From DATDCV01 sp036524155 (GTDB lineage Bacteria; Verrucomicrobiota; Verrucomicrobiia; Limisphaerales; UBA8199), in NCBI GenBank assembly GCA_036524155.1, contig DATDCV010000270.1:1-54987 (forward strand): DNA of 54,987 nucleotides. Direction: 5' to 3'. The first letter of the stretch is position 1, and each line of letters begins with the position of its first letter. The notes beneath the pieces were generated by a model. The model did not search any database. It saw only the letters and a program-made list of their open reading frames with translations, and was not told the origin of the DNA. The translations under genes and the position numbers were made by a program. This document shows positions 32,956 to 41,300 of this stretch, one piece after another.

Positions 32956-33144
32956 TCAATGCTCCAACAGGTTCATTAGCTGGTCAACATATCCGTACAA
33001 TCGGCCACCGGGAAGAATCGTCTGATCCAAGACCTCGTCGTAAATACCCAATAAACGCCCACCGGGAGCAATCAGTTCTTTTCTGTTCCCGACCTCTTTG
33101 ATGTACCCACGGACCTTGGCATTGGCCCTCGCATGAGATCTCAA
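32956..33144 (-). CDS. Small glycine-rich beta-repeat protein
   Basis: A 62-residue protein with two copies of a short beta-hairpin repeat: IAPGGRLLGIYDEVLDQTI and LPGGRLYGYVDQLMNLL, preceded by a related KVRGYIKEVG. Proteins with repeats of the form GrxxGYxD occur as very short ORFs in many bacteria and phages; their function is not known. It is near the zinc-ribbon gene at 33196 on the same strand. Confidence 0.6.
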   Translation of the reverse strand: MRSHARANAKVRGYIKEVGNRKELIAPGGRLLGIYDEVLDQTILPGGRLYGYVDQLMNLLEH

Positions 33145-33195
33145 GCCCCAAGGCGCGGGGCCCGCGAATTCAGAAACGTGGATTCGGTCCGGGAA

Positions 33196-33513
33196 TCATC
33201 TGCATGAGAGCCAACGGCCGTACTGGCCCTGCCGCATGTACGGCCGCTCCGAACCGTCAGTAAGCACCTCGTAAAGCTTCGCGCCCCGCAGGCGATACCG
33301 ACGGCTACACGAAAGGCACTCATACTCGATGTGCTCAGCTTCCTTGGGTTCCGTTTCTTCCTTGTCAGCCTCACCTGGTCTGAGGACGAGCCAACGCTCT
33401 TCGGCGCCACCCGGCCATTTGCTGCTGGACTGGGATTTTCCGCATCGGCAAGCGGGAAGAAGTTTGGTCGGCACTTCTCGCGTGGCCGGAATGGGATCAA
33501 TTGAAGCTTTCAT
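33196..33513 (-). CDS. Small zinc-ribbon protein
   Basis: A 105-residue protein with two cysteine pairs, CRC (22-24) and YECLSCSRRYRL (around 69-72), flanking a charged linker rich in glutamate (GEADKEETEPKEAEHIE). The C-terminal half has LYEVLTDGSERPYMRQ. The layout suggests a metal-binding ribbon involved in nucleic-acid or protein contacts, but no family is recognised. The frame on the minus strand that overlaps it in another phase is less protein-like. Upstream to 33744 I see no gene. Confidence 0.6.
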   Translation of the reverse strand: MKASIDPIPATREVPTKLLPACRCGKSQSSSKWPGGAEERWLVLRPGEADKEETEPKEAEHIEYECLSCSRRYRLRGAKLYEVLTDGSERPYMRQGQYGRWLSCR

Positions 33514-33744
33514 GATTTTTGCCGTGGTTACGCTCGCGTCTTAACACTGCACCCCGGGGGCGGAATTTCAAGCGGCAATTATGGCGCACGGGTCGCTCTA
33601 AGAAATATTGGCTCTTGCTGGTGAACCTCGCGGGACGGATGAGTCGCTTCCGGGGCCGAAGAATTCAGTTCTGTCACCGCAACAGGAAACAGCATTGCAC
33701 CTTCCTGGAAACGGCGGAACACAGGTCCTGTAACGCCATCGAGC

Positions 33745-34866
33745 CTATCGGCGGCCGTTGCTATTTCGAAACGCACGCCGGCTGTAGTGGACAATCTCTT
33801 CTGCTGCCTCCGCAGTTCCCACTGTCGCCCAGATGAACAAACGCGCCGGATCCAGGTTGGGCATGAGGATGTCGATTTCGTGCTTCAGGTCGGCATCACC
33901 TCCGTGCCCTTGCCCGTAATAGAGTTGGACTGATTTCCCTGCCTCCTGAATCCTTTGCAGCAGATTCAACCATTTCGAGGGCAAGGGCTGACCTGCGCCC
34001 TGAATCCACTGGATGCAATCCAACCGCTCCAGGCGAAGCAGCAACGGCAGGTGCCGCAACGCACCCGGGCCGTCCAGGTGGTATAGCGCATGATCGACGT
34101 GGGCGCAGCACTCGAGGTTGTCTTGCCAACAGAACTCCTGGAACATCTGCGGACCGATCATGCAGGAGTAATCGTTCTGCCCGATGCAGAGGAACCGGTC
34201 GCTGCTCCAGCCCATCGTCCAATTCGAGGTGCCTTGCTCGCCCGGCAGGATGATGGCCGAGACGGCGTCCACCACGTATTTCCACAGGTCCGTGACCTGC
34301 CGCATGGCGCGGTGGATTGCGGCCGGGCGGGTCACCATGTCCTCCGCCAACTGTTCGGCGCCGCGGACGGCCCGCAAAGCGTCGATACCCGAATGCAGGT
34401 CCGGATAGCCCGTCACCCATCTGCCGCCGCCTGCCCGCACCGACTCGCGCAGGAGTTGGAGGTAAAGCCGCCACCACCGGTTGTCCGGATCAATCCGGAG
34501 TTCCGGATGCTCATCCCAGTCCCGCACAAATGGGTTGCTCCAGGAAGTGGATTGCCGCGGCTGGAGCAGAAGATCTGCGCCGAGCCAGCCGGCAAATTGA
34601 TCCGGACCCAGCCAGGGGCAAAAAATCGGCAAGGCATCTCCAGCGTAATAGGTGCCGGACAGGGCGCTCTCGGCCGCGGCAATCACGTAATCCACGTGCG
34701 TCCACAACTCCTCCTCGGTGGCAGGCTCAGGCACTGACCGGCTCGGTCTGGCTCCCGGCGCGGTCACCCACATCAACGGGCCCTCCTCGAGTTCCCCCTT
34801 CCAGAAGGCCTGATTGCGCTGCAGCGCTCTCGACCGCTGCCCGTCATCGATGTAAATCGTTTCCAT
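33745..34866 (-). CDS. Uroporphyrinogen-decarboxylase-fold (URO-D) protein
   Basis: A 373-residue protein related to the URO-D/MtaA-like family: NWTMGWSSDRFLCIGQNDYS, MFQEFCWQDNLECCAHVDHALYHLDG, and DCIQWIQGAGQPLPS fit the later barrel strands. The usual heme-precursor decarboxylase motifs at the N-terminus are absent, so it is not HemE. In Verrucomicrobiota such proteins often stand in sugar or methyl-group metabolism loci. It is the last gene of a five-gene minus-strand operon and follows the Gfo/Idh gene by 113 bases. The substrate is unknown. Confidence 0.75.
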   Translation of the reverse strand: METIYIDDGQRSRALQRNQAFWKGELEEGPLMWVTAPGARPSRSVPEPATEEELWTHVDYVIAAAESALSGTYYAGDALPIFCPWLGPDQFAGWLGADLLLQPRQSTSWSNPFVRDWDEHPELRIDPDNRWWRLYLQLLRESVRAGGGRWVTGYPDLHSGIDALRAVRGAEQLAEDMVTRPAAIHRAMRQVTDLWKYVVDAVSAIILPGEQGTSNWTMGWSSDRFLCIGQNDYSCMIGPQMFQEFCWQDNLECCAHVDHALYHLDGPGALRHLPLLLRLERLDCIQWIQGAGQPLPSKWLNLLQRIQEAGKSVQLYYGQGHGGDADLKHEIDILMPNLDPARLFIWATVGTAEAAEEIVHYSRRAFRNSNGRR

Positions 34867-34979
34867 TCCCGCCGTGCTTCGGACGCTGCAAATCAGCCTG
34901 CCTGTTCGACACTTTTGTTCTTCTGTGAAGCCAGTGCAGCGGTGAACAGTCGGTGGCTAATGGCGGCCTCGGAAAGAGT

Positions 34980-36038
34980 CTAGCAACCGGCAAACCGTTT
35001 GACAGGCCGACCGCGCACCAGTTCTTCAATAAAAGCCGCCCACATCTGGAGAATCGAATCCGAAAACCCGAACTCGAAAATGGCGCCCGTTACAGTCTTG
35101 TACGCGGTGGCGTGGCCGACCTCAAGGGTTCCCCAGACCTGGTCGCCACCCCGGTACTCGAGCCACTTGAGCTGGTTCGGGTTGCGGGTGGTGAACCGCG
35201 CGGAGGCCTTGGTGCCGAGAATTTCGATATACCAGGTATTTTTCTGCCCGGGAGCAATTCGCTCGAACCTGAGCGTCATCGGGAATGAATGCCCGTTGAA
35301 AGGGTCAACCGTTTCGCAAAGCAGGGTGGCATTGTCCCACGTGCGGCAGGGGACACGCCCACCTTTCCCATCGGGTCTCTCGGAGACGATGTCCGAAAGG
35401 ATCGCTCGGACATTCCGCGGAATCCAGCCGGCACGGAACGGGAACGCGCAGACATGCAGCCCGAGGTCGCCCATCACCCCGTATTCGCCGTTGAACTCGA
35501 TCATGCGTTTCCAATTGATTGGTTTGTTTGGGTCGAGATCACTGGAGTGCAGGAAGCCGGCGTTGACCTCGATGACGCGCCCGAAAGCGCTTCGTTCGAC
35601 TGCTTCGCCGATTCGTTGCGCGGCGGGGAAGAAAAGCCATTGGGTCGCGCAACGGACGATGACTTCGGGATGCTGCGCGGCGCATTCCCCGATGGCCTGG
35701 TTCGCGGCGAGATCGATTCCTACCGGCTTTTCCGCCATGAGGTGTTTGCCCGCGGAAATCGCGGCGCAGCAGACCTCCCGGTGCAGGTGGTGCGGCAGCG
35801 CCATGTAAACGGCCTCAACTTGCGGGTTGGCGAGTAGATCCCGGTAATCAGGGGTGAATTGGCGAACGGAGGAAAAATTCCCGCGAAACCAATCGAAGGC
35901 CGGAGCGCTGCGATTGCAGACGGCCACCAACTCCGGTCGCGCGGCCGGCTCAACCAGGTGGCACCAGCGTGCGACCGCACTGGCGAACTCGCGGCCCATC
36001 AGGCCGCACCCGATTAGGCCGAAGCGGATTGTTTTCAT
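34980..36038 (-). CDS. Gfo/Idh/MocA-family oxidoreductase
   Basis: A 352-residue protein with an N-terminal Rossmann dinucleotide-binding motif FGLIGCGLMGRE (6-17), LPHHLHREVCC and the hallmark AEKPVG (residues near 100-106), which carries the conserved lysine. The C-terminal domain holds GVMGDLGLHVCAFPF with the family's histidine. These enzymes oxidise or reduce sugars and inositols with NAD(P). The start overlaps the amidohydrolase gene by four bases, so the two are translated together. The position between a sugar kinase/amidohydrolase and a URO-D protein suggests catabolism of an unusual sugar acid or glycoside. Confidence 0.9.
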   Translation of the reverse strand: MKTIRFGLIGCGLMGREFASAVARWCHLVEPAARPELVAVCNRSAPAFDWFRGNFSSVRQFTPDYRDLLANPQVEAVYMALPHHLHREVCCAAISAGKHLMAEKPVGIDLAANQAIGECAAQHPEVIVRCATQWLFFPAAQRIGEAVERSAFGRVIEVNAGFLHSSDLDPNKPINWKRMIEFNGEYGVMGDLGLHVCAFPFRAGWIPRNVRAILSDIVSERPDGKGGRVPCRTWDNATLLCETVDPFNGHSFPMTLRFERIAPGQKNTWYIEILGTKASARFTTRNPNQLKWLEYRGGDQVWGTLEVGHATAYKTVTGAIFEFGFSDSILQMWAAFIEELVRGRPVKRFAGC

Positions 36039-37126
36039 GGCGAGCGAGTGGGGCTCGGACTTTGTGTCTTCCGCGCCAGGATGGCCTGAGCCAGCCGGGC
36101 GGCGTTGTCGTGAAAAATGGCTTCAATGTCCTTCCTGGCGGTTATGCCGAGGCCCTCGCAGGCTTCCTTGATTGCCCGGAGATCTTCGTACATGAAAAGC
36201 GTGTACTTGGCCTCAATCTCGGGGGCCTCGCGCGTTTGGTTGAAATGGAAAGGATAACTGGTGCGGTTGATATAGGTGCGGTCGTGGTATTGACGGCGGC
36301 CCCGCAGGTAGAGGATCGGATTATCCGATCCGTAGATTACGCGCCCGGGGCCCAGATGCTGCAGGGCGATCCGGTGGCAGGCGGGATTGAGCACCGCGGC
36401 GGTGTCAAAGAACAGGCCTGGATCCTCAGCGAACTGCGGCAGGGCGTCCAGGGCGTGAGGCTTGGTATAGCACCGGCCCAGGTGCGCAATGACCAACGCG
36501 ATGTCGGGGTAGCGGCGGCGGATCTCGCGAACTTCACGGATGTTCTCCGGGTGTCCAAGCCGCGCCGCCCGGGGGACGTGCAGCGTTACCCAGCCGTGGC
36601 GGTCGTTGACGACTTCGAGAATGTGATGCGGGAGGAAATCGAAGATGCCGGCCTCGAGGTGCGCGTCGCGGGTTTCGCGGTTGGCGCTGATGAGGGAATA
36701 ATAAGGCTTAACGCCGATCACTCCGGGTGCATCCAGTAACGAAGCGATCTTGTTCTGAGACCATTGCGGCCGTATCACGGCGAGACTAAGCCAGCCTCGC
36801 TTAGGGCATTCGGCCTGCAAGTAAGCGTTGTTGGCTTCGAGATCGAAATCGAGGTCGGGCATGCCGAAGGCGAGGCAAGTCAGCTCGCGCCCCGGAAAGA
36901 CCGTGCGGTAGCATCGCTCCGCCGTCTCGGCCTCGATTGGTTCGAACAGTTCGTTCACCCAATACTGCCGGCGCTTGGCATCGGTCATGGGAACGAGGCG
37001 GTGCGAAGGGAGCGCGATGTGGGTGTGGGCATCAAAGAGGCGAGCCGGAAGCCAGGCTTCCAGGTGCTCCTGCCAAAAGGCGCGATCTACCTCCGTATAG
37101 TCCCAGACGAAGTAAAGCGGAGTCAT
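36035..37126 (-). CDS. Amidohydrolase-2-type metal-dependent hydrolase
   Basis: A 363-residue TIM-barrel protein with FDAHTHIALP (His34 and His36 as metal ligands), GVIGVKPYY (lysine), VTLHVPR, VIAHLGR and YGSDNPI giving the remaining histidines and the catalytic aspartate. This is the signature of amidohydrolase-2 enzymes, which hydrolyse lactones or decarboxylate ring acids; a lactonase in a sugar pathway is the most natural reading here. It overlaps the FGGY kinase gene by four bases and the Gfo/Idh gene by four bases. Confidence 0.88.
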   Translation of the reverse strand: MTPLYFVWDYTEVDRAFWQEHLEAWLPARLFDAHTHIALPSHRLVPMTDAKRRQYWVNELFEPIEAETAERCYRTVFPGRELTCLAFGMPDLDFDLEANNAYLQAECPKRGWLSLAVIRPQWSQNKIASLLDAPGVIGVKPYYSLISANRETRDAHLEAGIFDFLPHHILEVVNDRHGWVTLHVPRAARLGHPENIREVREIRRRYPDIALVIAHLGRCYTKPHALDALPQFAEDPGLFFDTAAVLNPACHRIALQHLGPGRVIYGSDNPILYLRGRRQYHDRTYINRTSYPFHFNQTREAPEIEAKYTLFMYEDLRAIKEACEGLGITARKDIEAIFHDNAARLAQAILARKTQSPSPTRSP

Positions 37127-38625
37127 GAGGGTACCTTCTTGCTCCCCGGCTTTATCGGGACCTTTGTCGTACCTCTCTGTACCAAAGGCAGGGATTTCAC
37201 GTACCGTTCGTATCGCTCTTGATAAAATGCCGCCTGTGGTCCCGGCGTGACTTCGGAGGATGCCGGGCTCATTTCTGCTGCCAGAGCAGCTAAAGATCGC
37301 TTTGGTTCCAGCAGACCGCGAGCGAGGACGACCGCACCTATGAGACTGGCATCGTTTCCCGCGAAGCAGCGCAGCGGCAGGCCCGTGAGGTCCGCCAGCA
37401 TTGGCGGCGTAACACGGCTCGCAGCCGCGCCGCCGCCCATCACCAGGCGCTCGACCTGCTGGCCCGAGCCGCGCAGCAACCCGAGGTAACGGTTCAATTC
37501 GCAGCCGAGCCCTTCGACTACTGCCCTAATAATATGAGCCGCGTGGTGATGAAGTTGGAGTCCATCCAGACGTCCCCGGGTTTCCGGCGCCAGGGCGGAC
37601 GCGCCGAAGGGAGTCATGAACGGCCAGAAGACGACTCCGTCACTTCCAGGTGGCGCCGAAGCGAGAAGGTCGTCAGTACGTTTGCCATCCGCCCCCGCAT
37701 TGCCCGTCAGTTCCAGCGCCCACGTCAAAGCTGAGCCGCCGTTCACCATGGAAAGGATCTGCCCCCACAGGCTTTCGATCACATGGTGGCAGACAAAAGC
37801 CTGGTCGGTAGCCGGTCTGGGGAGTTGGTCGGTTACGTGCAGCAAGACCCAGGCAGTTCCGGTGCCGACCATGACGGTGCCGGTTCTGGTCGCACCCGTG
37901 GCCAGCGCCGAGGCGTATTGGTCGTGAACCGCAGGCGAAACGGGAGTCTCCGTTCGCAGACCGGTTTCACGCGAGATCGCGGCCGTCAGCCCGCCGGCCG
38001 GCACGCTCGGGGGCATCAGGATCGGCATCTGCTCCGGCAGCAGCGCGAGTCGCTTCAATAGATCCGGGTCGTAGATGCGTGCCTTGGGATTGTAAAAGAG
38101 GGTCAGGGCGCACGAGGTGCCATCGTGCGCCGCGGTGCCGCATAAACGCCCTACGATGATATCTCCTACAAAACCAATCCGATTCGGGGGATCAAACAAG
38201 GCAGGCTGCGCTTTCCGGAGGCGGAGGACCTGACCGATGGACAACCACGAGCCGCCGTGAACGATTCGCTCGAGGAACCAGGTTTTGCCAAGCTCTTGCG
38301 TGAGTGTTTCGTCGAACGTGCGCCCCCGCTGGTCCAGCCAACTGATGACGCGTCCCAGCGGCTGACCCTCTTTGTCCAACACCTGCATGGCGCCGCCCTG
38401 GCTGGACACGCCGATGGCATCGATGTCCTTCGGGTCGACTGTGCGCACGGCTTCCTTGATCGCCGAAATGGTTGCGCGCCAGATCTCGTTAATGTCCTGC
38501 TCCACCCCGCCATCCGGCAGACGGAAAAGCTGCACCGGGCAGGAACCGCGGGCGAGAGGCTTTCCAGCGGCATCCGTGACCAGCGCCTTCACGTTGGTAG
38601 TCCCCAGATCCAGGCCGAGCAGCAT
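37123..38625 (-). CDS. FGGY-family carbohydrate kinase
   Basis: A 500-residue kinase with the N-terminal ATPase fold motif LLGLDLGTTNVKALVTD, GVEQDINEIWRATISAIKEA, DAIGVSSQGGAM and the substrate-loop SPAVHDQYASALATG. The C-terminal half has MGGGAAASRVTPPMLADLTG, the FGGY adenosine-binding motif. The family phosphorylates ketoses and polyols (xylulose, fuculose, ribulose). With an arabinose/fucose-isomerase-like enzyme just upstream (3-base gap), the kinase probably acts on the ketose product. Exact sugar not determinable. Confidence 0.92.
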   Translation of the reverse strand: MLLGLDLGTTNVKALVTDAAGKPLARGSCPVQLFRLPDGGVEQDINEIWRATISAIKEAVRTVDPKDIDAIGVSSQGGAMQVLDKEGQPLGRVISWLDQRGRTFDETLTQELGKTWFLERIVHGGSWLSIGQVLRLRKAQPALFDPPNRIGFVGDIIVGRLCGTAAHDGTSCALTLFYNPKARIYDPDLLKRLALLPEQMPILMPPSVPAGGLTAAISRETGLRTETPVSPAVHDQYASALATGATRTGTVMVGTGTAWVLLHVTDQLPRPATDQAFVCHHVIESLWGQILSMVNGGSALTWALELTGNAGADGKRTDDLLASAPPGSDGVVFWPFMTPFGASALAPETRGRLDGLQLHHHAAHIIRAVVEGLGCELNRYLGLLRGSGQQVERLVMGGGAAASRVTPPMLADLTGLPLRCFAGNDASLIGAVVLARGLLEPKRSLAALAAEMSPASSEVTPGPQAAFYQERYERYVKSLPLVQRGTTKVPIKPGSKKVPS

Positions 38626-38628
38626 AGG

Positions 38629-40095
38629 TCAGACTTCGATGTATTCGGTGCCCAGCAAACGGGCGGCCAGACGCAGACGCGGCCGCGCGTCGCCGAAGCA
38701 GACGGCGTTGTGGTGGGGACCGCCGGCATTGGCGTAGGCGGAGAGGAAGTCGCGGACGTCTTGCGCGGGCTTCAATTTGAAATGCGGAACGCAGAAATCC
38801 GGCAGCGGCCCGAAATCCTCGACCGTGATCGGCGCGGCGATGATGCGCCATTTGCCTGCAGGGCCCAACGTGAGGGCGGCGAGGGTGGCCGGGCCGGGCT
38901 CAAGGGTCGTCACGAGCGCAAGCTGGCGGTCGCGTGTGCGCGTGATCGGCGTGGGCCGGGCGACGAGCGGCACTTTCCGGTCGCGCCGCGCCATCGCCAC
39001 ATTCGCCTCGCCCATGTGGCTCATGAAAATGCTGTTGCCCTGGAAATCGATCGTGAACATTTCCGAGAAGGTGGCGGGCGGCTGGAGCCAGTTGAGAAAC
39101 GCCGTCATGGCGGCGCCAATCAAGTCGCCCTCTCCGCCGAAGCCGATGCCCTCGGCCATAAGGCGGCTGGCAGCCACGAACGGCACCGTCGAGGTGCGCT
39201 CGTCCTCGCCAAAGGCCAGGAACTGGTAGGAGAACGCATCAAGCCGGTGCTCGGTGACCATGCTCCGGAGGGCGAGCTCGGCGCGGGCCGTATGTTCGAG
39301 GTCGGCTTCGGTCAGATCTGGGGCAACGTCGTACGCCTCGCGATACTCTTGCACCAAATCGCTGACCTCTGCACGGGCCGCTGTCGCGGACCGGGCGATA
39401 TACCCCGGGACGGACAGGTTCGTGCACGAACAGCCGAAACTGGAAACCAAATGGGTGGTATCGAGCGCAAAGTCCCCCATGCCGGGAAACGGATAGCCCA
39501 TTAGTCCGAGGCGGGCCTGGCGCAAGCGTTGCACGGCGGCTGCGGCGGCGCAAAAATCCCCCAGCTGTTGAAGCCCGCGCGGCTCATCAGAGAGACTCGT
39601 AACGTAATGGAAAGGAACCCCGGCCCGCAGCAGCACATTCGCGAGGTCTTGCGTCCCATGCACACCGTGATTGTCGATCAACTGCGCCGTCGAGAACGAA
39701 GCTCCCACACTAGCCACTTCCTGCGTATTCCAAATCACAATCGGCAGGCGAGTTCGCCGCAGTGCCGCCAAAGCGAGCTGGCTGGGCGAGTAAGTCAGCA
39801 GCAACACGAGCAGAGCATGCACGTGCTGCATTTCGAACCTCGCCACGACCTGTTCGATATCTTCACGCCTGAATACCGCGGCATCAAAAACGATATCGGC
39901 CGCGGGTTCCAATGCCGGCAGAACCGCGCGGCGAATCCACTCTTCGCGCGATGCCCGCAACCCTGGCACGAGTGTTTCGTACAGCTCCAGCGTCAGCGCC
40001 AACACCCCAATTCGAGGACGCAGTGTCTTGGGTCCGGGTGCTGATTGGCTCACAAGCCGGGAAACTAGGGGTTCGCCACAGCAGAGCAAGTTCAA
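38629..40095 (-). CDS. L-fucose/L-arabinose isomerase family protein
   Basis: A 488-residue protein with AraA/FucI-type active-site motifs: GFGGEGDLIGA (glutamate ligand), FSEMFTIDFQGN (second acidic ligand) and SHMGEANVA (histidine). The N-terminal half has the typical MQHVHALLVLLLTYSPSQL and IWNTQE strands. These enzymes interconvert aldoses and ketoses using manganese. It is the first gene of the carbohydrate operon, followed by the kinase. The first about 25 residues are poorly like the family, so the true start may be later (near GPKTLRPRIGVLAL). Confidence 0.88.
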   Translation of the reverse strand: MNLLCCGEPLVSRLVSQSAPGPKTLRPRIGVLALTLELYETLVPGLRASREEWIRRAVLPALEPAADIVFDAAVFRREDIEQVVARFEMQHVHALLVLLLTYSPSQLALAALRRTRLPIVIWNTQEVASVGASFSTAQLIDNHGVHGTQDLANVLLRAGVPFHYVTSLSDEPRGLQQLGDFCAAAAAVQRLRQARLGLMGYPFPGMGDFALDTTHLVSSFGCSCTNLSVPGYIARSATAARAEVSDLVQEYREAYDVAPDLTEADLEHTARAELALRSMVTEHRLDAFSYQFLAFGEDERTSTVPFVAASRLMAEGIGFGGEGDLIGAAMTAFLNWLQPPATFSEMFTIDFQGNSIFMSHMGEANVAMARRDRKVPLVARPTPITRTRDRQLALVTTLEPGPATLAALTLGPAGKWRIIAAPITVEDFGPLPDFCVPHFKLKPAQDVRDFLSAYANAGGPHHNAVCFGDARPRLRLAARLLGTEYIEV

Positions 40096-40155
40096 ATCCG
40101 GCGGTGGCTTCGTTCCCGCAGGGTCAATGACGAAGTCGCCATAAGTCCGTGTCGT

Positions 40156-40271
40156 GTAGCGCAGATTTGTAATCTGCCGTATCGCCGATTTTCAATCGGC
40201 AGAGCACCGGAACCGCTGGGCGGCCTGCAGGTTAAAAACCTGCGATACGGCAGATTACAAATCTGCGCTAC
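40156..40271. repeat. Long perfect inverted repeat, 29-base arms
   Basis: Arms at 40156-40184 and 40243-40271 are exact reverse complements and begin and end GTAGCGCAG / CTGCGCTAC. Two smaller hairpins sit in the loop (CCGATTTTCAATCGG, and GCAGGTTAAAAACCTGC). It is an intergenic palindromic unit of the REP or MITE-like type. The 3' end of the gene at 40255 runs into it. Confidence 0.9.
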
Positions 40272-40572
40272 GACTTTGTCCACAGCCCTGTCGTTCCCGC
40301 TCCAGAGCGCGGGCGTAGCTTACGATGCGGCGAATGAGGCTGTTGTATTGGGAGTGAGCGTCGGTGCCGAAATGCTCCTCCAAAATGCTGTAGAGCTGGT
40401 GTTCGGGTTGTGCCACCCGGTCTGGGATCTCAAATCCCAGGCGCCGGAGCCGTGGAGCCGCCGCCAGAACCAGAAAAGAGAGAGCCGTTGGCCGGTTGTT
40501 TGCCAGGTCCGCGAGACCTTGTGTCACCAAATCCTCTCCCGGAAGCAAGCTGGTCTCATCATCAGGGATCAT
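40255..40572 (-). CDS. Small partner of the nucleotidyltransferase gene
   Basis: A 105-residue helical protein (LVTQGLADLANNRPTALSFL, VLAAAPRLRRLGFEIPD). No family recognised. Its start overlaps the DUF6036-like nucleotidyltransferase gene by four bases, so the two are co-translated as in many toxin-antitoxin pairs. The last residues (GQSRSADL) and the stop codon are encoded in the right arm of the inverted repeat at 40156-40271. The repeat has supplied the C-terminus; the original end of the protein may have been different. Confidence 0.7.
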   Translation of the reverse strand: MIPDDETSLLPGEDLVTQGLADLANNRPTALSFLVLAAAPRLRRLGFEIPDRVAQPEHQLYSILEEHFGTDAHSQYNSLIRRIVSYARALERERQGCGQSRSADL

Positions 40573-41099
40573 TTTTCTTCTTCCACAAGGAACTCTTCGA
40601 TTTTGCTTTTGAACTGCCCAGGGTCGATGGCAGGATAACGCAAGAGGTTTGGCTCGATCAGCGCGAATCTCTTCTGCAACTCGTCCGCCGTCACATAGCC
40701 ACCCCGCAGCAGACTACGAACGTCCTCGAGATCCTGCGCGTGCCCTCGTTCCAGTTTGGCCAGCGCCTGCAAGGAGAAGTCGTAGTGAAAAAACTGCAGC
40801 GGCCCGATGGACGCAATCTCGCGGCAATGTTCGCGCCAATCCGCGGGCGCAGGTATGAAATCGTCGGGGGAAGCAAGCTCCACGTTAATATCCAGCCGGT
40901 TCTTGAGTGCGGCGATGGCTTCAAAAACGCCGGCGGGCTCCGGGTCGAGCTTGAGATCCACGTCGATCGTCTGCTCCCGAAATCCAAGCAGCAAGGCCGT
41001 GGCACCGCCCGTGAAATAGACCTTCCCCGGGCTGCGCGCCGCTGCCGCCAGTTCGCGCATGAACAACCTGAGGGATTCAACGGTCACCTTTCGCCTCAT
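40569..41099 (-). CDS. DUF6036-like nucleotidyltransferase protein
   Basis: A 176-residue protein with VYFTGGATALLLGFREQTIDVDLKL, a nucleotidyltransferase-type GG...DxD motif at residues 27-51; only the pattern of this segment is cited. Downstream HYDFSLQALAKLERGHAQDLEDV is the helical part shared by DUF6036/AbiEii-like proteins. They usually occur with a small partner gene and are thought to act as toxin or antitoxin. The partner gene follows with an ATGA overlap. It is chromosomal here, not in the island. Confidence 0.78.
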   Translation of the reverse strand: MRRKVTVESLRLFMRELAAAARSPGKVYFTGGATALLLGFREQTIDVDLKLDPEPAGVFEAIAALKNRLDINVELASPDDFIPAPADWREHCREIASIGPLQFFHYDFSLQALAKLERGHAQDLEDVRSLLRGGYVTADELQKRFALIEPNLLRYPAIDPGQFKSKIEEFLVEEEK

Positions 41100-41300
41100 G
41101 CGCGCGAGGATACCTTGGCCTCAGTGGCATTCAAGCGGGTAAACATTTTGGGGCTTCACTTGCCAGCAGTCTGTCCTCCGCCCGACCAACGCCATCGTCG
41201 AGGATCGCTATTGCCGCTACAGCCGCGATGAAACGCACACAATTTTACAGTCTCATTAAGTGCTCCGAACAGACCAGCAGGGTGAGACCGACCACGACTT

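Noticed and set aside
40092..40283. Short minus-strand peptide inside the 29-base palindrome
   Set aside because: Its sequence is only the translated repeat (QICNLPYRR-type), a pattern that follows from the palindrome.
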